Positions 11,101 through 21,503 of a stretch of DNA of 64,000 nucleotides are shown one piece after another (the stretch's first letter is position 1; each line of letters opens with the position of its first letter). The notes below the pieces were generated by a model. The model was not told where the DNA came from and made no database searches. It saw only the letters and a list, made by a program, of their open reading frames with translations. Position numbers and translations under genes: made by a program. Source of the DNA: Halicephalobus mephisto (taxonomy: Eukaryota > Nematoda > Chromadorea > Rhabditida > Panagrolaimidae). The DNA lies in assembly GCA_009193035.1 (NCBI GenBank), contig SWDT01000004.1, positions 62,001 to 126,000 of the forward strand. Reading direction: 5' to 3'.

Positions 11101-12631
11101 TTTCAGTTGAAAATAGACACTATCCAAAACCTCTACACACAAAAAATGCAACTTTTGGTGTAGTAATAAATGGAAATTGTCATTATTTTGTCACATCTTG
11201 GAATTTTTACAAGACCAAAAGTTACTTTTATTTGTGCATTGGAGCTGTTTTTGGATAGTGACTGGAAAGCCCTGATTTGAGTTCGAAATGGATACTATCC
11301 AAAATCTCTACACAAAAAAGTGTAACTTTCAGTCTAATAAAAGTACAAATCGTCATTATTTTGTTATATTTTCGTCACAAATGTCAAATATTCATGAAAA
11401 ATACAACGATTGCGTCACATTTCGCAATTGTTACAGGATTGAAAGTTACGATTTTGTGTTTAGTATTATTGCTATTAGAAAATTAAAAATTCTGTTATTT
11501 CCTCTCATATCTCACGTGAAGCCTTCTGAACTAGGATTTAACAGAACAATTATGAAACAAACCGGCACAATCCATGTCGGCCAACTGGAAGTAGGCCATG
11601 TTGTTCTGGGGTACTACCCTCCTCAACTCCACTCCGTCCACCATGAAATAGTGACAAATATGGCCCATTTTGTCGTAAACAATACTTCTGCATCTTGACT
11701 AAAAACTTACTTTTATTTAATTTTTAAATGTTATAATTTTATAAAATTTTAGAATTTTCTGAAAATTTTTAAAATTTCTAAGTCTTTCAAAATTTCCAGA
11801 ATTTGATGGAGGATTCTGAAGTCCTTGATTATTTTATGAAGACTTCTAGAAAGCCTTAAAATTTCGTGAAATTTTCTAGAAACTTTCGGATTCTTATGGA
11901 ATTTCTCGAAGATTTCAAAAGTCTCTGGAAATTTCCAAAACTTCATCGAAATTCTAAGAGTTTTCAGAAGTCTTTGGGAACTTCCAGAATCTGATAGAGG
12001 ATTCTGAATTCTTTGATAGTTTCACAGACTTTTGGAAACTTTCTAAAATTCCATAAAAGATTCTGAAACTTCCTAGAAGTCTTTAAGGATTTTCAGAAGC
12101 TTCTAAAATCCGATACAGAATCCTGAGATCCTCCAGAATCTAATATAAACTTTCTAGAATCTCATAAATATTTCTAGAAATTTCCAAAACTTCATCGAAA
12201 TTCTAAGAGTTTTCGGAAGTCTCTGAAACTTCCAGAATCTGATAGAGGATTCTGAAATCTTATAATTTCACAGACTTCTGGAATCGATATCTAAAACTTT
12301 AAATTTTTGGAATTTCTAAAATTCCGAATTTCGCGTCAAGAGAAATCCATGCTCATGTGATTTCCGGATTCTACAGTAGTGTGGTTATCGACTTACAGAA
12401 GCCTTGGCGCAGAACGGCAGACATCCGGCTTCGTCCTTGATCTTCCACTCGCTGTGGAACGGATGAGCGTCGATCAGCTTGTGTTCTTCGTATCTTTCGA
12501 AACACGGCTTCAACCCTGAATTTCGGAGATTATTTTAAATAATTCTACAGTAACCCACATTCAGGATCGATGAAAGCCAAGGAATAAGCCAGAAAACCCA
12601 CTTCGATAAAAAAAATCAATTGAAACCGCAT
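8112..12631 (-). CDS. Secreted protein with three PAN/Apple-like domains
   Basis: Five exons (12559-12631, 12397-12515, 11563-11698, 9774-10337, 8112-9118) join in phase to 632 residues. Residues 1-19 form a signal peptide (MRFQLIFFIEVGFLAYSLA). The first PAN-like domain spans about residues 29-109 with cysteines in CFERYEEH, GCLPFC, SRCRSIVY, GHICHYF and DMDC. A long acidic, proline-rich linker follows (about 110-270), then a short charged coiled coil (about 275-303). A second PAN domain lies near 399-486 (SFVWIAVEN, CNSFVFYEPQKECSF) and a third near 497-582 (CVELCVLS, CKSASFDFSTGTC). The tail has DPQSA repeats at about 591-608. PAN domains bind proteins or carbohydrates; in nematodes they occur in cuticle and apical matrix proteins, so an extracellular matrix role is an inference. 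No ZP domain or membrane anchor is visible. Introns 2 and 4 carry the two arms of a long inverted repeat. Confidence 0.88.
9190..9670. repeat. Arm A of a long intronic inverted repeat (PAN gene intron 4)
   Basis: The reverse complement of this stretch matches 11797-12210 closely, with long identical runs, for example around gaagacttctagaaagcctt and gaagtctttaaggattttca. A few short insertions separate the two arms. It lies wholly inside intron 4 (9119-9773). Confidence 0.9.
10390..10833. mobile_element. Foldback (palindromic) MITE in PAN gene intron 3
   Basis: The two halves are imperfect reverse complements over about 440 bp. The outer part pairs gcgatttggaatcac with gtggtttcaaatcat. The inner part pairs aaaatttaccctaattgaac with gttcaattgggataaatttt. 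No coding sequence is present. This is the form of a non-autonomous foldback element. Confidence 0.75.
10971..11462. mobile_element. Compound cluster of palindromic MITE units (cacaaaaagtgtaactttt family)
   Basis: Three related units lie at about 10971-11060, 11131-11236 and 11310-11462. Each begins like cacacaaaaagtgtaactt and ends in its inverse (for example gaaagttacgattttgtgtt). Between them is a shorter palindromic spacer, ttttggatagtgactgg paired with cactatccaaaa, at about 11061-11130 and 11239-11305. Related single copies occur at 31453-31603 and 31873-32025. Confidence 0.75.
11797..12210. repeat. Arm B of the long intronic inverted repeat (PAN gene intron 2)
   Basis: This is the inverted partner of 9190-9670, inside intron 2 (11699-12396). 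The two arms flank exons 3 and 4. A partial extra copy of the tttccaaaacttcatcgaaa section follows at about 12178-12265. Confidence 0.9.
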
Positions 12632-14554
12632 CTTCGGAAAATCTAGAATGTCTTCGAGAATCTGGTACGTTTAATTTCACTCCCGCAAATGACCTAAAAA
12701 GAAAATTCACAATGAAAACTCCGAAAAATGACCGATAATTTTAGTTTTGCTTTCATCCAACAGTCATCAATCAAGGATCGTCTTTATCCCTTGACGAAGG
12801 GCTTCTGGATTCGGATGTTTCGAAAATTATAATTTCAATATTTTTCGATTTTATCACAACTGATCATTTTTTGTAAAAATTTAAAAAATTTTTCGAATAT
12901 AATTTTGTAAAATTTTAACTTTTTAAATAATTTTACATAAATAAAAAATTTTTAATTTTTTAAAAAATTCCAAATTTTAAAAAATTTTACATTAATAAAA
13001 ATTTTTTAATTTTTTAGAAATTTTAGATTTCAGATGATTGTAAAAATTTTAAATTCTGAAAAATTCTAAAAATTTTGCAACTTTTTACTGAATTCTGAAA
13101 ATTTTCAGTTTTTAAAAAATTCGAAATCGAACTTAATAGTCAAATTTAAATTTTTCGTGCTGAAACAACATTTATGAATTTTCGTACTTCAAAAATCTCA
13201 AATAAATTGAGAATGAGAACTTAACACCTGAGTTTTCGAGTCCAAACATAAATTGCGAGTTTATCCTAGCACGAAAAGTCCATATTTTAATCATTAATTT
13301 CAATTACCAATTTCGAATTTTTATTGTTAACTTTGATTTCAAATTTTGATCAATTTTTATTTAGAAATTCGATTGTTAACTTTGATTTTAAATTTTTACT
13401 TTGAATTTTTACTTCAAACTTTAATCTCGAATTTTGATCATCAATTTTTATTTAGAACTTCAATTATTAACTTTGATTTTAAATTTTTACTTCGAATTTT
13501 GATCATCAATTTTTATTTAGAAATTCGATTATTAACTTTGATTTTAAATTTTTACTTCGAATTTTGATCATTAATTTTTATTTAGAAATTCGATTATTAA
13601 CTTTGATTTTGAAATTCGATTTCAAAGTCCAACCTCAAACCCTATCAACTTTGATTTTAAATTTTTACTTCGAATTTTAATCTCGAACTTTGATCTTGAA
13701 ATTCGATTATTAACTTTGATTTCAGGTTTTTACTTCGAATTTTGACTGTCAACTTTGATCTTGAACTCTGACCATTAACTTTGATTTCGACCTCGAACTT
13801 TGATCTCGAATTTCAACTTCAAGTTCTGATCATTAACTTTGATTTCGACCTTCGACCTCGAACTTTGATCTCGAACTTTGATCTCGAATTCAACTTCAAG
13901 TTCTGACCATTAACTTTGATTTCGACCTTCGACCTCGAACTTTGATCTCGAACTTCGACTTCAAAATTCAACCTAAAATTTCGGCTGTTAATTCTGATTT
14001 CGGACTCTGATCACTAACTTTAATTTAAAAAAACAGTAATTCTTGAATTATTTGATTTTTTCGACGAAATAAAGCATATCCTTTGTTTTCTATCATATTC
14101 TTAAAATTAAAAAAATTTCCATTTTAATTAATAAATTTTAATTTTTTAAAATTTTAATTAATAAATTTTAATTTTTTTATTTTAATTAATAAATTTAAAA
14201 TCTTATCAAAAATTTAAGAAGATAGTTTTTTGAAATTGATCTTCAAAAAAATCTGAAAATCATCACAGAAAAAACTGGTCTTGTCACGAAAAATATTTGG
14301 TTTTTTTCAAAGACAAATTTAATTGTTCTCTAAAACGTAGATAACGAAACTCAAGGTTATAACTTCTATTATGGAATTCGTGTCAAGACCACTAATTTTG
14401 ATTTTGTCGAAGATAAAAATTTTAAAAATCACCAATTTCGAAATATCGACCTCACAAAAAATAATTTTTAATTTTTTAATTTTAATTCTGATAATTATTC
14501 TTTCGAAATTGACCAGAAAGAAATTAGAACATTTTTGAAAAGATTTTTCTCTGT
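12632..14554. other. Intergenic region with degenerate repeats
   Basis: The first 100 bases are the 5' flank of the PAN gene. From about 13270 to 14030 the sequence is a degenerate array of phrases like aactttgatttcgaacttt and gaattttgatcatta. The rest is AT-rich with no gene that I can support. Confidence 0.6.
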
Positions 14555-14681
14555 TCAGAAGCCGTATCTGTAGCCATATCTTTTTCGAGGTAATTCTGAG
14601 AATTGACTCCGGAACAAAGCCCGAAAAAATCAGAATACCTGCTGGAATCACCTTGAAACTTGTCTGTCCCATTTTCGTCAT
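14555..14681 (-). CDS. Possible mini-gene or terminal exons ending in RKRYGYRYGF
   Basis: Two short exons (14639-14681 and 14555-14595) flank a 43-nt intron with good nematode splice signals (gtattctg to ttctcag) and join in phase to 27 residues. The end reads LPRKRYGYRYGF, a basic cleavage-like site before an aromatic tail. No signal peptide is visible, so this is more likely the 3' end of a larger unseen transcript, or chance, than a complete neuropeptide gene. Confidence 0.25.
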
Positions 14682-14799
14682 CAAAGAAATAAAATTTATC
14701 GCATTTTTGTATCGAAAATTTAATAAATTATTTTTTATTATTTTTTAAAATAATATAATTTTGGAAATTTTAAATTTTCGCACAAAAAGAAAGAAATTT

Positions 14800-15225
14800 A
14801 TGAAAATCGGAAATCTGGCAATGTATTACGAAATCAATTTTTAAATATTTAGAAATTTTTAAAAACAATTTTTTTGAATTCTCACGTAAAAAGTCCGAAA
14901 ATTTAAAAAAGAGAAATCTGGTAAGGTATTACGAAATCGATTTTTAAATATTTTGAAATTTGAATAAAAAATTCCTATTATTTTAGAAAAATTGAATTTT
15001 TTTGAATTCTTGAGTAAAAAATAGAAAGATTTAAAAAAGAGAAATCTGGTAATGTATTACGAAATCGATTTTTAAATATATTTAAAAATTTCTATTATTT
15101 TAGAAAAATTGAATTTTTTTGAATTCTTGTGTAAAAAATAGAAAAATTTAAAAAAGAGAAATCTGGTAATGTATTACGAAATCAATTTTTAAATATATTT
15201 AAAATTTTTAAAAATTTGTTTATTA
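14800..15225. repeat. About 115-bp tandem repeat, four copies
   Basis: Each copy contains aatctggtaatgtattacga followed by aatcgatttttaaatat. It lies downstream of the nuclear receptor gene. Confidence 0.85.
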
Positions 15226-15304
15226 TTTTAGAAAAATTATTATTTTCAATTTTTTATAACAATATAATTTTATTAATTTTTATTTTTACAGTAGTCTTTG
15301 GGAT

Positions 15305-17121
15305 CTATAATTTCGAAATCAACTCTTTGCAGACAGTTTCCAATTCCTGGAATCTGAAGCCGGACTCGATTACGGTGCTCAACTTCTGCCTTACAGTACT
15401 GTCGAAGAAACCGTAAAAAACGGACGAAAAATAAATTACGGTCAATTGAAAAAGAAGAGGAAGTTCTTCTTGTTTGACGTCACTACGGTAGAGGACCAAA
15501 GACCAGGATTTGGTCCTTTTACTCAGATCGGTCATACTGTAGCTTTGGGCGAATCTGACTGAAGCTTTTTCGAGGACTTCCGGATCTTCGTCCTTCAGGT
15601 ACCTCAGGGTGCCTTCTGAATCCTCTTTGCAGACCTCGACGAGGTTCTCGACCACTTGGGCGAAAATTACGAAATTCACAGGGATGTTTGTGGATTCTGA
15701 TTCGTCGTCTGAGGACTTCGGGGATGAGAACTTAATCCTATCCGGCCTCATCCCGGCTTCGAAGCATTTCTTCAAACGACACGACTGACATTTCAGAATT
15801 TGAAAATCTAAATTAATTTTTTTAAATTCGAAAATTTTCATTTTTTTTATTTAAAAATTAATTTTTATTTTTTTTTTAATTTCGAAAATCTAAATTAATT
15901 TTTTTAAATTCAAAAATTTTCATTTTTTTAATTTAAAAATTAATTTTTATTTTTTTTTTAATTTTGAAAATCTAAATTTTTTAAAATTTTTTTTTCAGAA
16001 ATTTTTTTAAATTCAAAAATTTTCATTTTTTTTACTTAAAAATTTATTTTTATTTTTTGTTTAATTTCGAAATTTTTCAAATTTTGAAAATCTAAATTTA
16101 TTTTTATTTTTTTCTAAATTTAAAAACTTACTTTCTAATCCACATCTGTCGAAATTCTTGCACGAAAAAGACCTCGGATGTAGGACGTTCCTCCGGAAAA
16201 AAGCTAAAAAATATTTTAAAATAAATTTTATAATTAAATTTAAATTTTTTGAATTTCTGTATAAAATGAAAAAAAACAATAAATCTGGAAAATTTAACGA
16301 AATCGACTCGTTCAATTTTAAACTTTTTTTCGAAATTTTAAAAATAAAAAAAACTAAAAAAATTAAATTTTAAAATTCTAAAAAAATTAAATTTTAAAAT
16401 TATTAAAAAAATAAATTTTAAAATTCTAAAAAAATTTAGAAAATAGTAAATTTAGGACCCGTATTTTTATTTTTACTGATCTTGAAATTTCCTCTTGAGA
16501 CAGTTTCGCAAAATTTTCATTTTTAGATTTTATGAAATATGATTTTTCTGAATCTGTTAGGACTTGAGACAGCGGTCCCTGATTAGGTGGTCTCAGCACG
16601 ACCGTTGTAATCTTACGGTATTTGGATTGTTATGTTGTTTAATACGTTTGGTTTTTTCAGTAATAAAGTAGTTAGTGTGCGTGACTGCAAAGTTACAAGA
16701 TTCGGGTTCGATTCTCAGCCAGAAGACTCAAGGCCTTGGACAAGAAGAATCAACCGCAAGGAAGAAGTCTCGCAAAAAAGTCAAGAACTCGAGTCGACCC
16801 TGATGCCGCTGAACTCTACGACAAGCCAATTCACTAGAAAAAAAGTCGTGTCAGGACATATCTGCGATAAAAATTACAAATCTAAGTATTTAGTAAGCCT
16901 AAATCTCGTCGTATTGTGTGATATTGTACTGAAGCGAACCTTGTACAATACGGCAAAACCGTTAAAAAAGCTGTGTAATGTACATCCATGAAGCGGACTC
17001 AAGCACACCTCCCCTCACTCGTTGACAGTAACTCAGACGGAATCCTACCTGCACAAGCGGCACAGACGAGTCCGCCGTATCTTCGGCAGCCGGTGTACTG
17101 GATGCAGATTTCGCACTGCAT
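15305..17121 (-). CDS. Nuclear hormone receptor with a shortened ligand-binding domain
   Basis: Three exons (17049-17121, 16132-16203, 15305-15807) join in phase to 215 residues. The DNA-binding domain is complete: finger 1 uses C3, C6, C20, C23 with the C-x2-C-x13-C-x2-C spacing, and is followed by AAFFRRNV. Finger 2 uses C39, C45, C55, C58 (C-x5-C-x9-C-x2-C) and runs into RLKKCFEAGM. The remainder resembles the first helices of a nematode supplementary nuclear receptor ligand domain (FVIFAQVVENLVEVC, then EELPLLFQLTVIYFSSVFYG) but stops soon after, so the distal helices and AF-2 are missing. Typical members have about 350-450 residues. Finger 1 has RRYGG where most receptors have HYG. The ATG at 17121 is only two residues before the first Cys, so an upstream exon may be missing. 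It could be a genuine short receptor or a truncated copy. Confidence 0.85.
16560..16990 (+). mobile_element. Candidate tRNA-derived SINE in the nuclear receptor intron
   Basis: Between 16670 and 16725 the sequence reads like a tRNA: a tagttagtgtgcgtgactgc section, then an anticodon-like loop, then gggttcgattctc, which closely fits the polymerase III B box. The A-box fit is poor. About 260 bp of non-tRNA sequence follows, with a compact, GC-richer composition unlike the surrounding intron. This layout (tRNA-like head plus unrelated body) is that of a SINE. The boundaries are approximate and no poly-A tail or target duplication was found. Confidence 0.45.
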
Positions 17122-18644
17122 TCTGGATAAACTGAAGTCGTCCAAAATGTGAAGTCTATTTTATCCTTTCTGGTAGAGTTTGATTCGAGATCTCCGAAGA
17201 TCCGTCCTTCCATGACCTGGAACTCAAAAAACAAAAATCCTCAACTTCTTGACAACGACCTTCTTTTTCTCCGAATTTGATACAGAAGTCGATCTTATCT
17301 TTTTTGAATTTATTTAGAACACGAAATTTCGCTACACTTGAACTAAAGAACAAGACAGAATTTTTAAATTATCAAAAAATTAACATTTTTAAATTTCGTA
17401 ATTTTGTAAAAAATTTTTAATTTTTAAGAATTTTATAAAATTTTTAGAATTTTATGAAAATTTTTAAAATCTTCCAAAATTTTATGATTTTTAAGATATT
17501 TGAAGAATTTTATAAGAATTTATAAATTCTACAGTATCTTGTAGAAGATTCTAAAACTGAAAAATTTTGCAGAAAATTCTGAATTTTTCTAGGATTCTTG
17601 GAAATTTTGTAAAGATTTTAAAATTTTTGAAAATTTAAATTTAAGAAAATTTTAAATTAAAAAAAATATTTTAAATTTAAAAAAAATATTAAATTTAAAA
17701 AAATTTTAAATTAAAAAAAAATTAAATTTAAAAATAATTTTAAATTAAATAAAAATTTAATTTTTTCAAATTTTTCTTTGTCGTCAACAAAATTAATTTT
17801 ATTTTTGGATTTTTGGAAAAATCTAAATACTGATGTTATCTACAGTAGATTTCCGACATTTCTGATTTTATAAAAATCACTTATTTGAGTAAAAAGAAAT
17901 ATGACAAAGAAAATCCTAAAAAAATCTGATAAATTCAGATGACGCGGATTTCTCTGAATCCGGTCAGAATCGTCGAATTCAAAATTTTTCTCGATGTCAT
18001 TTTTATTCTTAAAAATTCGTCATTTAAAAAAAGTTTTTTAAATTAAAATTAAAAAAGTTTTAAAATTAATTTTTCAAAAAAATCTTATTTTAAAATTGAA
18101 ATTAAAAAAATTATTTTAGAAATTAATTTTTTAAGTTAATTTTATTTTAAAATTGAAATTTTAGAATTAATTTTATTTTAGAAATTAATTTTTCAAAGAA
18201 AGTTTATTTTAAAATTTAACTTTTTATAAAAAAAATTATTTTTTAATTGGAATTTTTAGATAAATTTTATTTTAAAATTGAAATTTTTATAAAAAAATTA
18301 TTTTAGAAATTAATTTTTCAAAAAAATCTCATTTTAAAATTTAACTTTTTATAAAAAAAATTACTTTTGAATTGAAATTTTTAAATAAATCTCATTTTAA
18401 AATTGAAATTTTTATAAAAAAATTATTTTAGAAATTAATTTTTCAAAGAAATTTTATTTTTGAACTGGAATTTTTAAATAAATTTTATTTTTAAATAAAT
18501 TCGATTCTAAAATTTAACTTTTTATAAAAAAAATTACTTTTGAATTGAAATTTTTATAAAAAAAATTATTTTTGAACTGGAATTTTTAAATAAATTTTAT
18601 TTTTAAGTAAATTCGATTCTAAAATTTAACTTTTTATTTACCAG
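17122..18644. other. Intergenic AT-rich region with tandem repeats
   Basis: The first 250 bases are the 5' flank of the nuclear receptor and may hold an upstream exon. From about 18020 to 18640 lies a degenerate array of attttattttaaaattgaaa units. I see no other gene. Confidence 0.6.
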
Positions 18645-20640
18645 TTAATCTAAGTAACGAGAAAAATCAAAAGCACTCCGACATTGTCTGTTTTTGATGT
18701 TAATAAAAGTCACTTTTTGATGCGTCAGAAACTCGTTAGTGAAAATCGGAATATATTGAGAACTTAAAGAATTAATTCTATTCAGAAATTTCTCCATTGG
18801 TTCAGTTTTGTCTGGTCGAGAAGAATGAAGTTCGGCGTCGATTTGACAAAAAACAACACCTTGTTTATTGAGTAATTTTTCATCGAGAAGTTCATCGAGG
18901 ATACTGTACTCAAAACCTTCGATGTCGATGGTCATGTAGTGGACGAGTCTTTGTCCCACGAACCGATCCAGAAGATCCGCCATCGCGAGGACTTGGATTT
19001 GTCTTTTCAGATATCTTTGTCCTTCTCTTATCGTCAAAGTCACAGATCCCGGTTCTGCCGCTGAAAGAAATTAAGTTTCAAAAAAGTTTAAAAATTAGAA
19101 AAAAGTTTTTTAAAAAATTAAGTTTCAAAAAAGTTTTAAAAAATTAGAAAAAGTTCTTTAAAAATTTGAATTTAAGAAAATTTTTTAGAAAATAAATTTA
19201 AAAATAAAATTTTAGGTTAATTTAGTTTCTAAAAAGTTTCAGAAATTCCTGTTGAGAAAATTTCGAAAAAAATTACTTTTGATTTTTCGGAACATTTTAC
19301 TGATTTCGAAATTGTAAGAAATTACGAAACAACTATTTTCAAAAATCAAAATTTTAGGTCAGTTTAAATTTCTAAAAAGTTTCAGAAATTTTTGTTGAGA
19401 AAATTTCGAAAAAAATTACTTTTTATATTTCGGAACATTTTACTGATTTCGAAATAACCATTTTCAAAAATCAAAATTTTAGGCTACTATTAATTCTAAA
19501 AAGTTTCAGAAATTTTTGTTGAGAAAATTTCGAAAAAAATTATTTTTGATTTTTCGGAATATTTTACTGATTTCGAAATCGTATAAAATTACGAAATCAC
19601 TATCTTTAAAAATCAAAATCTCAGACTATTTAGATTTCTAAAAAGTTTCAGAAATTTTTGTTGAGAAAATTTCGAAAAAAAATATTTTTGATTTTTTATA
19701 AAAGTATTTTAAAATTTTGAAAACTCACCGACGCCGTAGGGTATTACGGTACCGTAGTTGTCGAAGTCGGAATACTGGTCGGAACTGACCTCGATACCGT
19801 ATACTGAACATTGAGGATACTTTTCTTTGAATTCTTTTTCGACTTGAGTATCTCCTCCGATCCCTACAGTAATCCAGATACATTGGTTCTGATCGAAATC
19901 CGGATTCAAGGCAATGAATTTTTTAATTTCGCCGAATCTGCCCATCTTGAAGTCGTCGAAATCCACACTCGGGAAGGTTTTCTGAATGCATCTTTTGTAT
20001 TTTCTGATGTAATCCGGTGTATTTTCGTAATTTATAAAAGCATTGTTAATACAGGACCTCAGATGAGAAACAGCAGAAACTAAAAAAATAATTTTTAAAA
20101 ATATTTATTTAAAAAATCATTTTTTATTTTATTAAAAAAATAATTTTTAAAGAAATTTATTTAAAAAATAATTTTTAAAGAAATTTATTTAAAAAATCAT
20201 TATTTTTTATTTTATTAAAAAAGTAATTTTTAAAAATATTTATTTAAAAAATAATTTTTTATTTTATTAAAAAAGTAATTTTTAAAAATATTTATTTAAA
20301 AAATCATTTTTTATTTTTAAAAAAAAAAGTAATTTTTAAAAATATTTATTTAAAAAAAAATAAAAATTATGTATTTAAGAATTATTATTTTTTATTTTTT
20401 TAAAAAAACTATTTAAAAAAAATTATTTATTTTAAAAAAATTTTCAAATTAAAAAAAAAATGAAAATTATTTATTTTTAAAATTAATAAATAAACAACCT
20501 CCATCGTCACTTAATAAAGAATATTCAAGAGGTACTATAATTTCGTATTTAGTAGTTTTTTTGGGAATTAATAAAAATATAAGAATTATGAAAAAAACAA
20601 TCACAAAAATCGCATGTCGTCTAATAAATCTCAGATTCAT
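18645..20640 (-). CDS. Membrane-anchored FkbM-type methyltransferase family protein
   Basis: Three exons (20499-20640, 19729-20079, 18645-19060) join in phase to 302 residues. I start at the ATG at 20640; there is no ATG further upstream in frame. Residues 9-25 form a hydrophobic signal anchor after a basic start (MNLRFIRRHAIFVIVFFIIL), which suggests a type II protein of the secretory pathway. Exon 2 has the nematode FkbM signature WITVGIGGD, followed by EKEFKEKYPQCSVYGIEVS and a YGTVIPYGVG turn. Exon 3 has HYMTIDIEGFEYSILDELL, the conserved acidic D-x-E-G motif of the methyltransferase core, then GVVFCQIDAELH. The family is S-adenosylmethionine dependent; its substrates in nematodes are unknown to me. 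Intron 2 is filled with an approximately 130-bp repeat. Confidence 0.88.
19210..19700. repeat. About 130-bp tandem repeat in the methyltransferase intron 2
   Basis: Four drifting copies contain aagtttcagaaatttttgtt, then gagaaaatttcgaaaaaaat and cggaacattttactgatttc. Confidence 0.85.
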
Positions 20641-21503
20641 TTTGAACTTGGAAGTCAAATTTCGACAAATTTATACCAGTTAAAAAATTTTTAAATTTAA
20701 AAAACAAAGAAAACGCGAAAAATACCGCCTCGGGCGAAATCCACATCATTTTTCTTTTTTTTTTTTTGGAGAACCTCGATTTTCAGAGTCAACCGGAAAA
20801 GTTAAAATTTTTTGTGACTCAAAAAAATGAAATTATTTAAAAATTGAAAATTTTAAAAATTGTGATTTTAATTTTTAATTTTCGTCGAATTTTGAAAGAT
20901 TTGGAATTTTAAAATTTCTGAAGGCTTCAGAATCGCATACCGTATTTTAGAGAATTTTTGAAATTTTTGAGAATTTTTAAAATTTTGTAAAATATTTGAA
21001 ATTTTGGAAGATTGTTGAATCACATACTGTATTTTGGAAAATTCTACTGCTTTTAATAAATTCCAGATTTCTGAATTTTCTGTGAAGTTTCAGAAGACTT
21101 CAGAACCACGTACCGTATTTTGGGGAATCCTAGTCTAATAAGCCCCGGAAGACTTCTGAATCCTCTATGAAATTTCAGACAATTTCGGAACCTCCTACTG
21201 TATTCTGAAACATTCAAAAAGTTCGTATAAAATTCCAGAAGGCTTCAGAATCACACTGCATTCTGAAAATTTCTTAGAAATTCTGAACTTTTCGAACGTC
21301 TGTGAGCCTTCTACCGTATTCTAAAAAGCTCCAAAATTTCCTCACAAATTTCAAAATTCTCCAAAAATCTCAATGACTATTTCCAATTTTTCAGGATCTT
21401 CTACAGTATTCTGCAAACTTCTGAAATGTTCAAAAAGTTTCAAAAATTCTGAAAATTTAAAAATCTCGAAAAAATTATATTTTCTAAGAATTAAAAAAAG
21501 ATT
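20641..21503. other. Intergenic region between the methyltransferase and H2B-like genes
   Basis: This is the 5' flank of the methyltransferase and 3' flank of the H2B-like gene. From 20900 to 21420 it holds degenerate phrases such as accgtattttggggaat and ttcagaagacttcagaa, the same style as many introns here. No gene is supported. Confidence 0.6.

Noticed and set aside
16632..16991. 119-codon plus-strand frame
   Set aside because: Better explained by the tRNA-like SINE candidate; no domain or splice support.
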